From: Bog-793 sp050013835
Lineage (GTDB): Bacteria; Actinomycetota; Acidimicrobiia; Acidimicrobiales; Bog-793
Assembly (NCBI GenBank): GCA_050013835.1
Contig: JBEKEM010000001.1
Span: forward strand, 62,001-126,000
Length of the DNA stretch: 64,000 bases
Reading direction: 5' to 3'
Positions within the stretch are counted from its first letter, which is position 1, and each line of letters begins with the position of its first letter. Under the pieces are notes generated by a model that saw nothing but the letters and a program-made list of their open reading frames with translations, made no database searches and was not told the DNA's origin. This document shows, piece after piece, positions 26,437-35,425 of the stretch. Position numbers and translations under genes: made by a program.

Positions 26437-28200
26437 GTGGCGGGCCCGGCACTGAAAGGGGAGGCGTTGGCGGAGGGGGGCGCCGACGGGACGCGGGATG
26501 CGGGTTTCTCGTTCCCTGTGTTCCAGACGATCCTGCCGTGGCGGCACCGCCCCCTCGGCCCGGAGCTGCTCGCCGGCGTGCTGCTCGCGGCGATCGCCAT
26601 CCCCGAGCAGATCGCCACCGCCCGCCTCGCGGGCATGCCGGCGACGGCGGGACTGGCCGCCTTCATCGTCGGCTCGCTTGCCATCGCGGTCTTCGGTTCG
26701 ACGGGCCCGCTGTCGGTGGGGGCCGACTCGACGATCGCGCCGGTCATCGCCGCCAGCGTCTCGTCTATCGCGCTGACTTCGTCGCCGACCTACCGTGCCG
26801 ACGCTTCGCTGTTGGCGCTACTGGTCGGGCTCATCGTCATGGTGATCGGGCTGGCGCGGATGGCGTGGATCGCCGACATCCTCTCGGCGCCGGTCGTGAC
26901 GGGATTCCTCGCCGGGGTCGGCATCGCCATCGTCTTGCGCCAGATCCCGGTCGTCCTCGGCCTCACGCCGCCGACCGGCCACGGTCCCGTCGAAACGACC
27001 TGGCTGACGCTGCGCGCGATCGGCCGGGCGAACGGCTGGACCGTTGCCATCGCTGCGACCGTCCTCGTCGTCGTGGGCGTCGCTGAGAAGGTCTCCCGGC
27101 GGTTCCCCGGCGCCATCGTCGCCCTCATCGCCAGCGCCGCCGTCGTGGCGTCGTTCGACCTGAAGGCGCACGGCGTCGCCGTGCTCGGCTTCGTGCCTTC
27201 GGGGTTGCCCCACATCGCCGCCCCCGCCTCGAGCTTCGGCGCGCTCCGGGCGCTGCTTCTGCCGGCGCTCGCCATCTCGCTCGTCGTGCTTGCCCAATCG
27301 GCCGCCACCGTGCGCGGCCTCGGCGACGCCGCGTCGGGCGAGCGCGGGTTTAACCGCGACCTCGTCGGGATCGGCGCCGGCTCGCTCCTCGCCGGGTTCG
27401 CCGGCTCGTTCGCCCTCGACGCCAGTCCGCCGCGCACCGAGATCGTGGCGCAGGCGCGTGGCCGCACCCAGCTGGCGGGGCTGAGCGCGGCGGCGCTCGT
27501 GCTCCTCCTCGTCGCCTTCGCCGCCTCGTGGCTCGACGACGTCCCGCACGCGACGCTCGGCGCGATCCTCGCCCTGATCGGCGTGCGCCTCGTGCGGGTG
27601 CCGGAGCTGCGGGCGATCCTGCGGTTCGACAGGATCGAGTTCGTCCTCGCCGCCGTGACGATGCTGGTGGTCGCCCTCGTCGACGTGAAGATCGGGATGG
27701 GTCTCGCCGTGACGCTCGCCGTCCTCGACCGGACCCGTCGCACGGCCCGTCCCCGCGACGCCGTGCTTGGGCGCCTCCCGGGCAGCTCGAACTGGGTGCT
27801 GCCGAGCACCGGGCTCGAGCTCGAGCGACTCCCAGGGATCGTCGTCTACTTCCTCGAGGCGCCGATGTGGTTCGCCAATGCCGACCATGTCACGGCGCGG
27901 ATCCGCGCCCTCGTCGCCCCGGGCACGGGAGTCGACTCGTTCGTCCTCGACGCCGCGGCGATCTCCGACGTCGACTACACGGCGGGGCGCCAGCTCACCG
28001 GGCTCGCCCGGGATCTCGCCGCCGCCCACGTGCGGATCGGCGTCGCCCGGGCGACGTCGGTCGTCACGACCGAGCTGCGGCGCATCGGGTTCGCCGGCGT
28101 GGTCGGCCGGGACAACTTCTTCCCGACTGTCGAGGCGGCCGTCGAGGCGCTCCTCGCGGACCACCCGGGGCCGGGCCCGGCCGGTCCGGCGCTGCCGTAG
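26437..28200 (+). CDS. SulP-family anion transporter with STAS domain
   Basis: About 587 residues. A transport domain with roughly ten to twelve hydrophobic segments begins at the SulP signature PWRHRPLGPELLAGVLLAAIAIPEQIATARLAGMP. It includes the FGSTGPLSVGADSTIAPVIA segment. A C-terminal STAS domain (about the last 115 residues) has IVVYFLEAPMWFANADHV and DSFVLDAAAISDVDYTAG. SulP proteins move sulfate, bicarbonate or other anions; the substrate cannot be read from sequence. The start is uncertain: GTG 26437 is chosen, TTG 26467 has a closer AGGGGAGG, and the frame extends to 26308. The response-regulator gene follows after 56 bases on the same strand. Confidence 0.9.
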   Translation: MAGPALKGEALAEGGADGTRDAGFSFPVFQTILPWRHRPLGPELLAGVLLAAIAIPEQIATARLAGMPATAGLAAFIVGSLAIAVFGSTGPLSVGADSTIAPVIAASVSSIALTSSPTYRADASLLALLVGLIVMVIGLARMAWIADILSAPVVTGFLAGVGIAIVLRQIPVVLGLTPPTGHGPVETTWLTLRAIGRANGWTVAIAATVLVVVGVAEKVSRRFPGAIVALIASAAVVASFDLKAHGVAVLGFVPSGLPHIAAPASSFGALRALLLPALAISLVVLAQSAATVRGLGDAASGERGFNRDLVGIGAGSLLAGFAGSFALDASPPRTEIVAQARGRTQLAGLSAAALVLLLVAFAASWLDDVPHATLGAILALIGVRLVRVPELRAILRFDRIEFVLAAVTMLVVALVDVKIGMGLAVTLAVLDRTRRTARPRDAVLGRLPGSSNWVLPSTGLELERLPGIVVYFLEAPMWFANADHVTARIRALVAPGTGVDSFVLDAAAISDVDYTAGRQLTGLARDLAAAHVRIGVARATSVVTTELRRIGFAGVVGRDNFFPTVEAAVEALLADHPGPGPAGPALP

Positions 28201-28256
28201 GGTGGTGCGGCGCCGGCCGTCCGCCCCGGTGGCGCGCCCGTGAGACTGGAGCCGCG

Positions 28257-28907
28257 ATGATCAACGTCTTCCTCCTCGATGACCACGAGGTGGTCCGGGC
28301 GGGCCTGCGGGACCTGCTCGAGAACGCCGACGAGAACATCGCCGTCGTCGGTGAGGCGTCGTCAGCCTCCGAGGCGCTCACGCGCATCGCCGCCACCCAC
28401 CCCGACGTCGCGATCCTCGACGTCCGGCTCGGCGAGGGCGAGACGGACGGCATCGCCGTCTGCCGGGAGATCCGCTCGGAGCACCCCCAGATCGCCTGTC
28501 TCATGCTGACGTCGTTTGCCGACGACGTCAGTGCGGCGATCGAGGCCGGAGCCGCGGGCTACCTCCTGAAGGAGGTGCGCGGGCGCGACATCGTCGGCAG
28601 CGTGAAACGGGCGGCGCGGGGCGAGTCGCTGATCGATCCGGCGCTCACCCAGAAGCTGGTCGACCGGATGCGGACCGGCAACCCCGAGGACGATCGCCTC
28701 GCTCGGCTGACGACGCGGGAGCGGCACGTCCTCGATCTCGTCGCCGAGGGCAAGACGAACCGGGAGATCGGCGCCGAGCTGTACCTCGCCGAGAAGACGG
28801 TGAAGAACTACGTCTCCAACATCTTGTCCAAGCTGGGCATGCAGCGGCGCACCGAGGCGGCGGTCTTCGCGGCGCGTCTCGCTGACAAAGAGCACCGGTT
28901 GCGCTAG
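28257..28907 (+). CDS. DevR/DosR-like NarL-family response regulator
   Basis: 216 residues. The receiver has Asp8-Asp9, phospho-acceptor Asp55 (VAILDVRLGEG) and Lys105 (YLLKEVRG). The LuxR-type HTH (about 145-205) reads LTTRERHVLDLVAEGKTNREIGAELYLAEKTVKNYVSNILSKLGMQRRTEAAVF. Its AEKTVKNYVS-LLGM-RRT pattern is very close to mycobacterial DevR/DosR, the hypoxia and NO dormancy regulator. No kinase is adjacent, so it may be partnered elsewhere. A role in redox or hypoxia control, possibly of the upstream transporter, is inference. ATG 28257 follows GGAGCCGCG. Confidence 0.92.
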   Translation: MINVFLLDDHEVVRAGLRDLLENADENIAVVGEASSASEALTRIAATHPDVAILDVRLGEGETDGIAVCREIRSEHPQIACLMLTSFADDVSAAIEAGAAGYLLKEVRGRDIVGSVKRAARGESLIDPALTQKLVDRMRTGNPEDDRLARLTTRERHVLDLVAEGKTNREIGAELYLAEKTVKNYVSNILSKLGMQRRTEAAVFAARLADKEHRLR

Positions 28908-28922
28908 CGGGCGGGGCCCGCT
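28906..28922. terminator. bidirectional hairpin between the regulator gene and egtB
   Basis: AGCGGGC (28906-28912) pairs with GCCCGCT (28916-28922) around GGG, spanning the gap between two convergent stop codons. No T-tract is visible. Confidence 0.45.
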
Positions 28923-30109
28923 CAGGCGGGGTCGCGGGCGAGCCGCACGCCGGCGAACATCCAGCGGGCGTGTGGCGGGAAGAAGTTGCGGTACGTGCGC
29001 CGGGCGTGACCCGGGGGGGTCGCGAGGCAGCTGCCGCGCAGCACCTGCTGGTTGACCATGAACTTGCCGTTGTACTCGCCGACGGCCCCGCTCGCCGGGA
29101 CGAAGCCCGGGTACGCCCCGTAGGGGCTGGCAGTCCACTGCCAGACCGTGCCGAAAAAGCCGCCGGCAAGCGCGGCGGGATCGCCCGGCTCCGGGGCGAG
29201 GGCCTCCCACTCGGCCTCGCGTGGCAGGCGCGCCCCCGCCCAGCGGGCGAAGGCGTCGGCCTCGAACCAGCCGACGTGGGTTACCGCCCCGTCAGCCGCG
29301 ACTGGTTGGAGGCCGGCGAGCCCGAAGGCCCACCAGGTGCCGTCGCGCTCTCGCCAGTACTCGGGCGCCCGCCACCCGTGTGCCTGGACGAGCGCCCAGC
29401 CTTCGGACATCCACAGCTCCGGGCGCTCGTAGCCGCCGTCGGCCATGAAGGCCAGCCAGTCGGCGTTGGTCACGAGCGACGGGGCGACCTCGAACGGCCG
29501 CAGCAGTTCCCCATGGACCGGCGACTCGTTGTCGAAGGCGAAGCCCTGCCCGTCGTGGCCGACCTCGACGATCCCGCCGTCGTGGCGAAGCCAGGCGCCG
29601 TCGCCGCCCGGGGCGAGCACCGGCGCCCGCCAGGGGAGGGGGCCGTAGGCGGGGGCGAGCGGGCTACGCGACAGGGCGTGCTGGATGTCCATAACGAGCA
29701 GCTCCTGGTGCTGCTGCTCGTGGTTGAGTCCGAGTTCGACGAGCGAGGCCGTCGACCCGGCGCCCCGGTCGAGGAGCCGGGCCATCGCCTCGTCGACGTG
29801 TTCGCGGTAGGCGGCCACCTCGGCAACCCCGGGACGGGTGATCACGCCGCGCTCGGGCCGCGGGTGCCGGGGCCCGACCGCCTCGTAGTACGAGTTGAAG
29901 AGGTAGCGGTAGCCCTCGTGGAAGAGGCGGTAGTCGGTCACGGCGGGGCCGAGGACGAACTCCTCGAAGAACCAGGTCGTGTGGGCGCGGTGCCACTTCG
30001 TCGGGCTGGCGTCCGGCATCGACTGCACGGTTTGGTCCTCGGGCCCGAGCGGCGCGGCGAGGGTCTCGGTGAGTCCGCGCACGCGGCGGTAGTCGGCGGC
30101 CGCCGTCAT
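28922..30109 (-). CDS. egtB: ergothioneine biosynthesis sulfoxide synthase EgtB
   Basis: 395 residues. The N-terminal DinB-like half has the iron-binding histidines in KWHRAHTTWFFEEFVL and LNHEQQHQELLVMD. The C-terminal formylglycine-generating-enzyme-like half includes WLAFMADGGYERPELWMSEGW, ARLPREAEWE, FGTVWQWTASPYGAYPGF and QVLRGSCLATP. EgtB couples trimethylhistidine (hercynine) to a thiol with O2. ATG 30109 overlaps the egtD stop by four bases (ATGA), so the pair is translationally coupled. egtA and egtC are not adjacent, so the thiol donor (gamma-glutamylcysteine or cysteine) cannot be decided here. Confidence 0.95.
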   Translation of the reverse strand: MTAAADYRRVRGLTETLAAPLGPEDQTVQSMPDASPTKWHRAHTTWFFEEFVLGPAVTDYRLFHEGYRYLFNSYYEAVGPRHPRPERGVITRPGVAEVAAYREHVDEAMARLLDRGAGSTASLVELGLNHEQQHQELLVMDIQHALSRSPLAPAYGPLPWRAPVLAPGGDGAWLRHDGGIVEVGHDGQGFAFDNESPVHGELLRPFEVAPSLVTNADWLAFMADGGYERPELWMSEGWALVQAHGWRAPEYWRERDGTWWAFGLAGLQPVAADGAVTHVGWFEADAFARWAGARLPREAEWEALAPEPGDPAALAGGFFGTVWQWTASPYGAYPGFVPASGAVGEYNGKFMVNQQVLRGSCLATPPGHARRTYRNFFPPHARWMFAGVRLARDPA

Positions 30110-31098
30110 CGCCGTAGCGCGAGTGTCAGCGCGAAGTCGCCATCGGGGTCGGTCCAGGTGGCGACGGGCTCGAGTCCGGCCGACGAGAGCTCGGTGCGCA
30201 GCCCGGCGATGCGGAACTTGGTGCTCACCTCGGTCAGCAGGTCCTCGCCGGCCCTGAACGCGACGCCGACGCCGAGGCCCGGTACGGAGACGAGCTGGCG
30301 GACCTGCGATCGGAGCCGCATCTCGATCCATTCGTGGCCCTCGTCGTAACGGGCGACGTGGTCGAAACGGTCGGGGTCGAAGTCGGCTCCGAGCTCGCGG
30401 TTGAGGACTCTCAGCACGTTCTTGTTGAAAGCCGCCGTCACCCCGGCGGCGTCGTCGTAGGCGGCGACCAGGCGCCGAGGCTCCTTCACGAGGTCGGTGC
30501 CGACGAGGAAGGCGTCGCCCCGGGACATCGACGTCGAGAGGTCGTCGAGGAAGCGGGAACGGGCCGCCGAGTCGAGGTTGCCGATCGTGCCGCCGAGGAA
30601 AACGACGAGCCTCGTCCCGCCGGTCGGGATGGCGCCGAGGTGGCGGCGGAAGTCGCCGGCGACGGCGTGGACTTCGAGGCCCTCGTAGGCGTAGGCGGCG
30701 GCGCGCGCCGCCGCTGCGAGGGTCGCCAGGGCGATGTCGAAAGGCACGAACCGGGCAAGCTGTCCGGTGGCGCTGAGGGCGTCGAGCAGGAGGCGCGTCT
30801 TCTCGGAGGTCCCCGAGCCGATCTCCACGAGCGTGTCGGCACCGCTCCACGCTGCGATCTCGGCGGCGTGCCGGGCGAGGATCGCCCGCTCCCGCCGCGT
30901 CGGGTAGTACTCGGGAAGCCTCGTGATCCGGTCGAAAAGGGCGCAGCCGGCGTCGTCGTACAGCCAGGTGGGGGAGAGCCGTTTCGGCTCGGCCGTCAGG
31001 CCGTCGAGGGCCTCCCGGCGGAGATCCGCGGCCCGTTCATCGGCACTGACGGGGACGTCGACGCGGAGGTCGGCGAGGAGGGGACCGGCGACAGCCAC
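30106..31098 (-). CDS. egtD: L-histidine N(alpha)-methyltransferase EgtD
   Basis: 330 residues of the EgtD family, which trimethylates histidine to hercynine with S-adenosylmethionine. Typical elements are KRLSPTWLYDDAGCALFDRITRLPEYYPTRRE, the SAM loop VEIGSGTSEKTR, FVPFDIA, VAGDFRRHL, and LVVFLGGTIGNLD. FLVGTDLVKEPRRLVAAYDDAAGVTAAFNKN forms part of the histidine pocket. It is first of the two-gene egtD-egtB unit on the minus strand. Upstream lies GAGTGAATC and a CHAD gene ending 46 bases away. Length and motifs are complete. Confidence 0.97.
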   Translation of the reverse strand: MAVAGPLLADLRVDVPVSADERAADLRREALDGLTAEPKRLSPTWLYDDAGCALFDRITRLPEYYPTRRERAILARHAAEIAAWSGADTLVEIGSGTSEKTRLLLDALSATGQLARFVPFDIALATLAAAARAAAYAYEGLEVHAVAGDFRRHLGAIPTGGTRLVVFLGGTIGNLDSAARSRFLDDLSTSMSRGDAFLVGTDLVKEPRRLVAAYDDAAGVTAAFNKNVLRVLNRELGADFDPDRFDHVARYDEGHEWIEMRLRSQVRQLVSVPGLGVGVAFRAGEDLLTEVSTKFRIAGLRTELSSAGLEPVATWTDPDGDFALTLALRR

Positions 31099-31144
31099 AG
31101 ATTCACTCTAAGGAGGTCCCCGCGGGATCCCCGCGCCGGTGGCG

Positions 31145-32209
31145 TCAGTCCCCGTCCTGCGCCGCCGGTCCGGCGGCCGACCCCCAGACCGGTCGGACCG
31201 ACCGCTCGAACGACTTCCAGCGCTTCTTCAGGACGGCGAGGTCCTTGGCCAGCCCGTGCAGGCAGCGCGCCGCATCGAGCCGCTCGATGACGACGAGCTG
31301 GCCGGCGAGGAAGGCGCACTCGAAGCGCTCGCCGGCGGTTTCGGTGAGGAACGCCTCGGCGGCGAGGGCGTCCCGGTGGTCGCCGAGGCGGTCCTGGATC
31401 GCCGTAGCCGTCGTCGCGAGGTTAGCGGCGCGCGCTCCGAACACCCCGGTGGCGAGTTCGGCAGCGTAGCGGAGCTCCTTGGCGCGGATCCGGAGGGCGT
31501 GCAGGTTGGGCTCGGTCGGTTCGAGACGGGCCCGCCGGGCCGCCTCGCGGACGTTGCGCCAGGGGCGGCGCAACAGGCGCGGCAGGGCCTGGCGCGAGCC
31601 CTCCTCGGCGCGCGCCGTGAGCGGCGGCTGGGCCGAGACGAGCCGGTCGACCTGCCGGACGACGCTCTCGTAGCGCGGAAGGGCCCGAGCGCTCGCCAGA
31701 CGGAAGGTCACGTCGCTGCGCTGCAGGGCGACCGCCCCGTACAGGCTTTCGAGGGCCAGCGGGTCGGCGTCCGGCTCGGTGTGCAGGGCGATCCGCAGGG
31801 CGAGCACGTCGAGATTGCGGACCTCGCCGAGCAGTTGCGAGAACCAGCCCATGTCGGCCCGGGCGGCGCTCGCCCACTCCGGCTCGACGAGGGAGCGGAA
31901 CGTTCGCAGCAGGGAGCGGATCCGGCGCAGGGCGACGCGCGCGGCGTGCAGGTCCTCGGCGTCGCGGCCCTCGCCGGAATCGTCGCTGTCGTGGGCGAGA
32001 AACGATTCGGCGGCGCGGCGCATCGTCTCGGCGACGAGGTCCCCGATCTGCTCGGCGGGCGGCGAGCCGGGCGCCGCCGCATCGGCCGCCAAAAGGCCGT
32101 CGTCCGGCGGTTCACCGGTGAGGAAGGGATCGAACACTCGCCAAGATCGTAGGCGGGCCACGGCACCACCCGCCGCAGAGCACCTAACAACCGGCGTTGA
32201 AGCGCTCAC
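31145..32209 (-). CDS. CHAD-domain protein
   Basis: 354 residues, mostly alpha-helical, with the conserved histidines and basic residues of CHAD domains. The visible motifs are LHAARVALRRIRSLLRTFRSL in the first repeat and LHALRIRAKELRYAAEL with GDHRDA in the second. CHAD proteins bind polyphosphate and localise to polyphosphate granules, often next to CYTH triphosphatases; no CYTH domain is seen here. GTG 32209 gives the full frame; GTG 32137, just before FDPFLTGEP, is an alternative. Neither has a strong ribosome site. Function beyond polyphosphate association is unknown. Confidence 0.88.
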   Translation of the reverse strand: MSASTPVVRCSAAGGAVARLRSWRVFDPFLTGEPPDDGLLAADAAAPGSPPAEQIGDLVAETMRRAAESFLAHDSDDSGEGRDAEDLHAARVALRRIRSLLRTFRSLVEPEWASAARADMGWFSQLLGEVRNLDVLALRIALHTEPDADPLALESLYGAVALQRSDVTFRLASARALPRYESVVRQVDRLVSAQPPLTARAEEGSRQALPRLLRRPWRNVREAARRARLEPTEPNLHALRIRAKELRYAAELATGVFGARAANLATTATAIQDRLGDHRDALAAEAFLTETAGERFECAFLAGQLVVIERLDAARCLHGLAKDLAVLKKRWKSFERSVRPVWGSAAGPAAQDGD

Positions 32210-32303
32210 ATTTCGCTCACGGATTCGTCGATCGTTGCTGACAGCCGTGCTTCAGGATGTCGTCGTTCCAGTCGTTTCCCAGATCTCGGAAAAGGAGTCC
32301 ACG

Positions 32304-33023
32304 ATGAGGATCCGTTCCATCGCACCGGTGATTGTCGGCGCGGGCATGATGGCGCTCGCTTCGCTCGGAGTCATCCCGGCGGCTTCAGCCGACCCAACCA
32401 CGACGACCAACCCGGCGACCTTCACGCAGTTGCAGTCGAAGCTCGAGGCCGAGCTCGCCGCCCGTCAATCCCAGCTCGCCACCCTCACGACCGAGGTGTC
32501 GAGCTCCACGACGTTGACCACGGCGGACTCCGCCACGCTCTCGGCGAGCCTGTCGACGGAGACGACGAACATCAACGACCTGATCGGCAAGGTCCCCTCG
32601 GACACGACGGTGGCCGAACTGCGCGTCGACGCCCAGGCGATGTTCAAGGACAACCGGGTCTTCGTCGTCATGAGCCCGCAGGTGAAGCTCACCATCGCGG
32701 CGGACACGGTCAACGCCAAGGCCGGCACGATCCTCGCCAACGGGCCGACGATCACGGCCGACCTCGCGGCCCGCGTCGCTGACAAGGGATATGCCCGTGC
32801 CGAGGCGCGGTTCGCCTACTCGACCGCCAAGGCGACCGTGGCGCAGTCCTCGATGACGAGTGTCTCGGCCGAGGTGCTGGCGCAGACCCCGTCCGGTTGG
32901 CCGGGCAACGCCCACGTCTTCGTCGGGGCGAAACTCCAGATCCTGCGTGGACGGGCCGACCTCGTCCACGCCTCGGTCGGCCTGCACCTGGTCGAGCGCT
33001 GGATCGCGGCGCACCCGGCCTAG
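32304..33023 (+). CDS. secreted helical protein of unknown function
   Basis: 239 residues. ATG 32304 follows AAAGGAG. A Sec signal peptide (MRIRSIAPVIVGAG, cut near PAASA-DP at about 30) is followed by a Thr/Ser/Gln-rich, probably coiled-coil region with many TLTTEVSSSTTLTTADSA-type segments. A more ordered part with QAMFKDNRVFVVMSPQVKLTIAADT follows. There are no cysteines after the signal and no enzymatic motif. It resembles small exported proteins common in actinobacterial genomes. A strong hairpin follows the gene. I do not recognise a named family. Confidence 0.8.
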   Translation: MRIRSIAPVIVGAGMMALASLGVIPAASADPTTTTNPATFTQLQSKLEAELAARQSQLATLTTEVSSSTTLTTADSATLSASLSTETTNINDLIGKVPSDTTVAELRVDAQAMFKDNRVFVVMSPQVKLTIAADTVNAKAGTILANGPTITADLAARVADKGYARAEARFAYSTAKATVAQSSMTSVSAEVLAQTPSGWPGNAHVFVGAKLQILRGRADLVHASVGLHLVERWIAAHPA

Positions 33024-33036
33024 GAGGACCCTTCGA

Positions 33037-33075
33037 GCTGCACGCCGGCCGGTGAGTGAGCGGCCGGCGTGCAGC
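33037..33075. terminator. strong 15-bp terminator hairpin
   Basis: 33037-33051 is perfectly complementary to 33061-33075 with a nine-base loop, 13 bases after the secreted-protein stop. A T-containing stretch (GTTTCTTCC) follows on the plus strand. The next gene is convergent, so it may serve both. Confidence 0.75.
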
Positions 33076-33228
33076 GCAGTTTCTTCCGTCGACCGGAGCG
33101 GCTGACGACGCGGGGCGGGAATCGCCAGGCCCCGCAGGCAAACAGCAGGACCGGCGCCCAGCCTCCCCCGTGGCGTCGGTCCTGCTGCCGTGTCCGGTTC
33201 TGGCCGATCGGGCCGTCGGGGGCCGCCC

Positions 33229-35298
33229 CTACTGGCCGGGGGCGCCGAAGAGGCGTCTTCCCCGGCCACGCAGGCGCTCGGCCCGCAGCGCCTCCTCCTC
33301 GAGGTCCTGGAGGGGCTCGAGGATGCGGCCCGTCGCCAGGTTGAGCAGCAGGTCGGCGAGGGCCGGGTTGCGGGCGAGGACCGGACCGTGGAGGTAGGTG
33401 CCGAAGACCTTGCCCCCGACGGCGCCGTCGACCGCGCCGGAACCGTTCCCGACACCCGCGGTGACCCGGGCGAGAGGCCGGACACCGGCGCCGAGCCACG
33501 TGCGGGCCTGGTGGTTCTCGAACCCGCTCAGCGTCGGCAGGTCGATCGGCCACGCCTCGTCGACGATCGGGGTGGCCACGACCTCGCCGACGGCACGGCG
33601 TTCGTTCGTCCGCTTAGTGGCGGCGTCGAGCAGGCCGACGCCGTCGTGGTCGCGCCCGTCGGCTCCGGGGAAGACCGTCCCGATGATCTGGAACCCGGCG
33701 CAGACGGCGAGCACGGTCGCCCCCCGGGCGACGGCGGCGGCGAGGGCGCCTTCGCGCAGGCGCTCCGCGGAGCGGATCTGCGGCCCGTCCTCGCCCCCGC
33801 CGAGGCAGTAGATGTCGCCCGAGGCGGGCAACGGCTGGTCGGACGGGGCCGTGACGAGCTCGACGGGGATCCCCCGCCACGCCGCGCGGTCCTCGAGCAC
33901 GCGGCCGTTGCCGAAGTCCCCGTAGGTCCCGAGCAGGTCGGGGTGGACGACGACGATCCGCAGGCGCGATTCCGCGGTGCCCCCCGTGCGCGCCGGGCGG
34001 GAGGGTCCGGCGGGCACCGGCACCGGGGGCCGCCCCCCCGGCGCGCCGCCCCCCTGGCGGTGGTCGCGGGCCAGGCGCCGCCGCATCACCTGGAAGGCGG
34101 TGTAGTTGCCGATGTAGTCGACTCGGCCCTGCCCCGCGAGCTCGACTGCCCGCAAAGGATCCGCCTCGACGAGGTGGCGCGCCCCGGCGTGGCGGAGGCG
34201 GACGGCGAGATCGAGGCGGCGGTCGCCGGTGGCGACGACGAAGCGGTCACCAATCCGTTCGAAAGGGACGTCCCACAGCCAGGACGGGTCGTGGCCGTCG
34301 GCCGAGCGGGCGTTGATGCCGATGACGAGCGGCATCCGGTCCGATTCCACCAGCCCGAGCAGCTCCGTCCAGCCGGCGGGGTTCTTGGCGAGCAGCAGCC
34401 GCAGCGTGCGGTCCCGGTGGGTGACGACGGCGAAGCGTCCGGCGACCTCGGTCACGCGTCGGGCGGCGACGAGCGCCTCGGGGACGGCGACGCCGAGAGG
34501 CATCGCCGCCATCGCCGCCATCGCCGCGTTCGCCCGGTTGAACCGCCCCGGGACGGAAAGCTCGATCCGGTGGGCGCCGCCGTCGGCGAGGACGAGGTCG
34601 TCGTCGACGACGGAAGCGGCCGGCTCGGGCCGGGAGAAGCCGCACGTGCAGTGCCAGTCGGCGCCCTCGAAGCTGATGCGCGCGTCGCAGACCGGGCAGT
34701 GGTAGGCGTCCTCGTGCCAGAGCGAGCCGGCGGCGACCCACACGACGTGGCGGGCGCTACCGGCGGCGTAGGCGACGAGCGGGTCGTCGGCGTTCGCCAC
34801 GACGGTCGTCTCCAACTCGTCGAGGGCGCGCCGCCAGCGGGCGGCCACCATCCGGACCTCGCTCATCCGGTCGAGCTGGTCGCGCGACAGGTTCGTGAGG
34901 ACGATCACCGCCGGATGGAGCGCGGGCGCCGCCCGTTCCAGGTACCGCTCGTCGACCTCGAGGACGGCGTCGGCCCCGACGGGTGCCTCGGCGAGCGCGC
35001 TGACGAGGCCCGCCGGCATGTTCGCCCCGGACCCGGACGAGGCGACGACCCCCGGCCCGCCGAGCGCCTCGACGAGGAGCCGGGTCGTCGTCGTCTTGCC
35101 GTTCGTCCCGGTGACGAGGGCGACACGCCTGGCGCGGCCGAGCGTGTCGAGGAGGTCGGGGGCGATGAGGAGCCCGACCCGACCGCCGATCGTCGAGCCG
35201 CTGCCGAGCCGCAGGGCGCGGGAGAGCCGGCTCGTCGCGCGCAGCGCCCGCGTCGCGAGCGCCGTTCGCAGGGGGCTCGTCTCCGGAGAAGTCGCCAC
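33229..35298 (-). CDS. fused lipid II isoglutaminyl synthase: MurT ligase + GatD amidotransferase in one chain
   Basis: 689 residues in one uninterrupted frame. Residues 1-410 are MurT: P-loop GTNGKTTTTR (64-73), a zinc ribbon with Cys201, Cys204, Cys217 and Cys219, and the WLWDVPFE segment with Asp343, equivalent to the Asp that completes the glutaminase triad. A Gly/Pro-rich linker spans about 411-445. Residues 446-689 are GatD: HPDLLGTYGDFGN, CLGGGEDGPQI, nucleophile Cys533 (AVCAGFQIIG) and His637 (GTYLHGP). MurT and GatD amidate D-glutamate of lipid II and are normally separate, adjacent genes; here both active sites look intact in a fusion. ATG 35298 precedes a short basic leader. This is the clearest odd architecture in the window. 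Confidence 0.93.
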   Translation of the reverse strand: MATSPETSPLRTALATRALRATSRLSRALRLGSGSTIGGRVGLLIAPDLLDTLGRARRVALVTGTNGKTTTTRLLVEALGGPGVVASSGSGANMPAGLVSALAEAPVGADAVLEVDERYLERAAPALHPAVIVLTNLSRDQLDRMSEVRMVAARWRRALDELETTVVANADDPLVAYAAGSARHVVWVAAGSLWHEDAYHCPVCDARISFEGADWHCTCGFSRPEPAASVVDDDLVLADGGAHRIELSVPGRFNRANAAMAAMAAMPLGVAVPEALVAARRVTEVAGRFAVVTHRDRTLRLLLAKNPAGWTELLGLVESDRMPLVIGINARSADGHDPSWLWDVPFERIGDRFVVATGDRRLDLAVRLRHAGARHLVEADPLRAVELAGQGRVDYIGNYTAFQVMRRRLARDHRQGGGAPGGRPPVPVPAGPSRPARTGGTAESRLRIVVVHPDLLGTYGDFGNGRVLEDRAAWRGIPVELVTAPSDQPLPASGDIYCLGGGEDGPQIRSAERLREGALAAAVARGATVLAVCAGFQIIGTVFPGADGRDHDGVGLLDAATKRTNERRAVGEVVATPIVDEAWPIDLPTLSGFENHQARTWLGAGVRPLARVTAGVGNGSGAVDGAVGGKVFGTYLHGPVLARNPALADLLLNLATGRILEPLQDLEEEALRAERLRGRGRRLFGAPGQ

Positions 35299-35425
35299 GC
35301 CAGCTCGCTTTGCCGTCCGGTCCGTGCGGCGGTCGCCGAGAAGACGCTAGAGGTTGCAGGCGCGCCGAAGCGACCGGGCGGGGGGCGGCTTCCCATCGGG
35401 CGTGACGGGCGGGTACGGTCGGGCG

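Noticed and set aside
26130..26547. Long N-terminal extension of the glycerol-1-phosphate dehydrogenase frame
   Set aside because: The extension is Arg/Pro-rich and overlaps the SulP start region; GTG 26130 has a ribosome site and fits the family.
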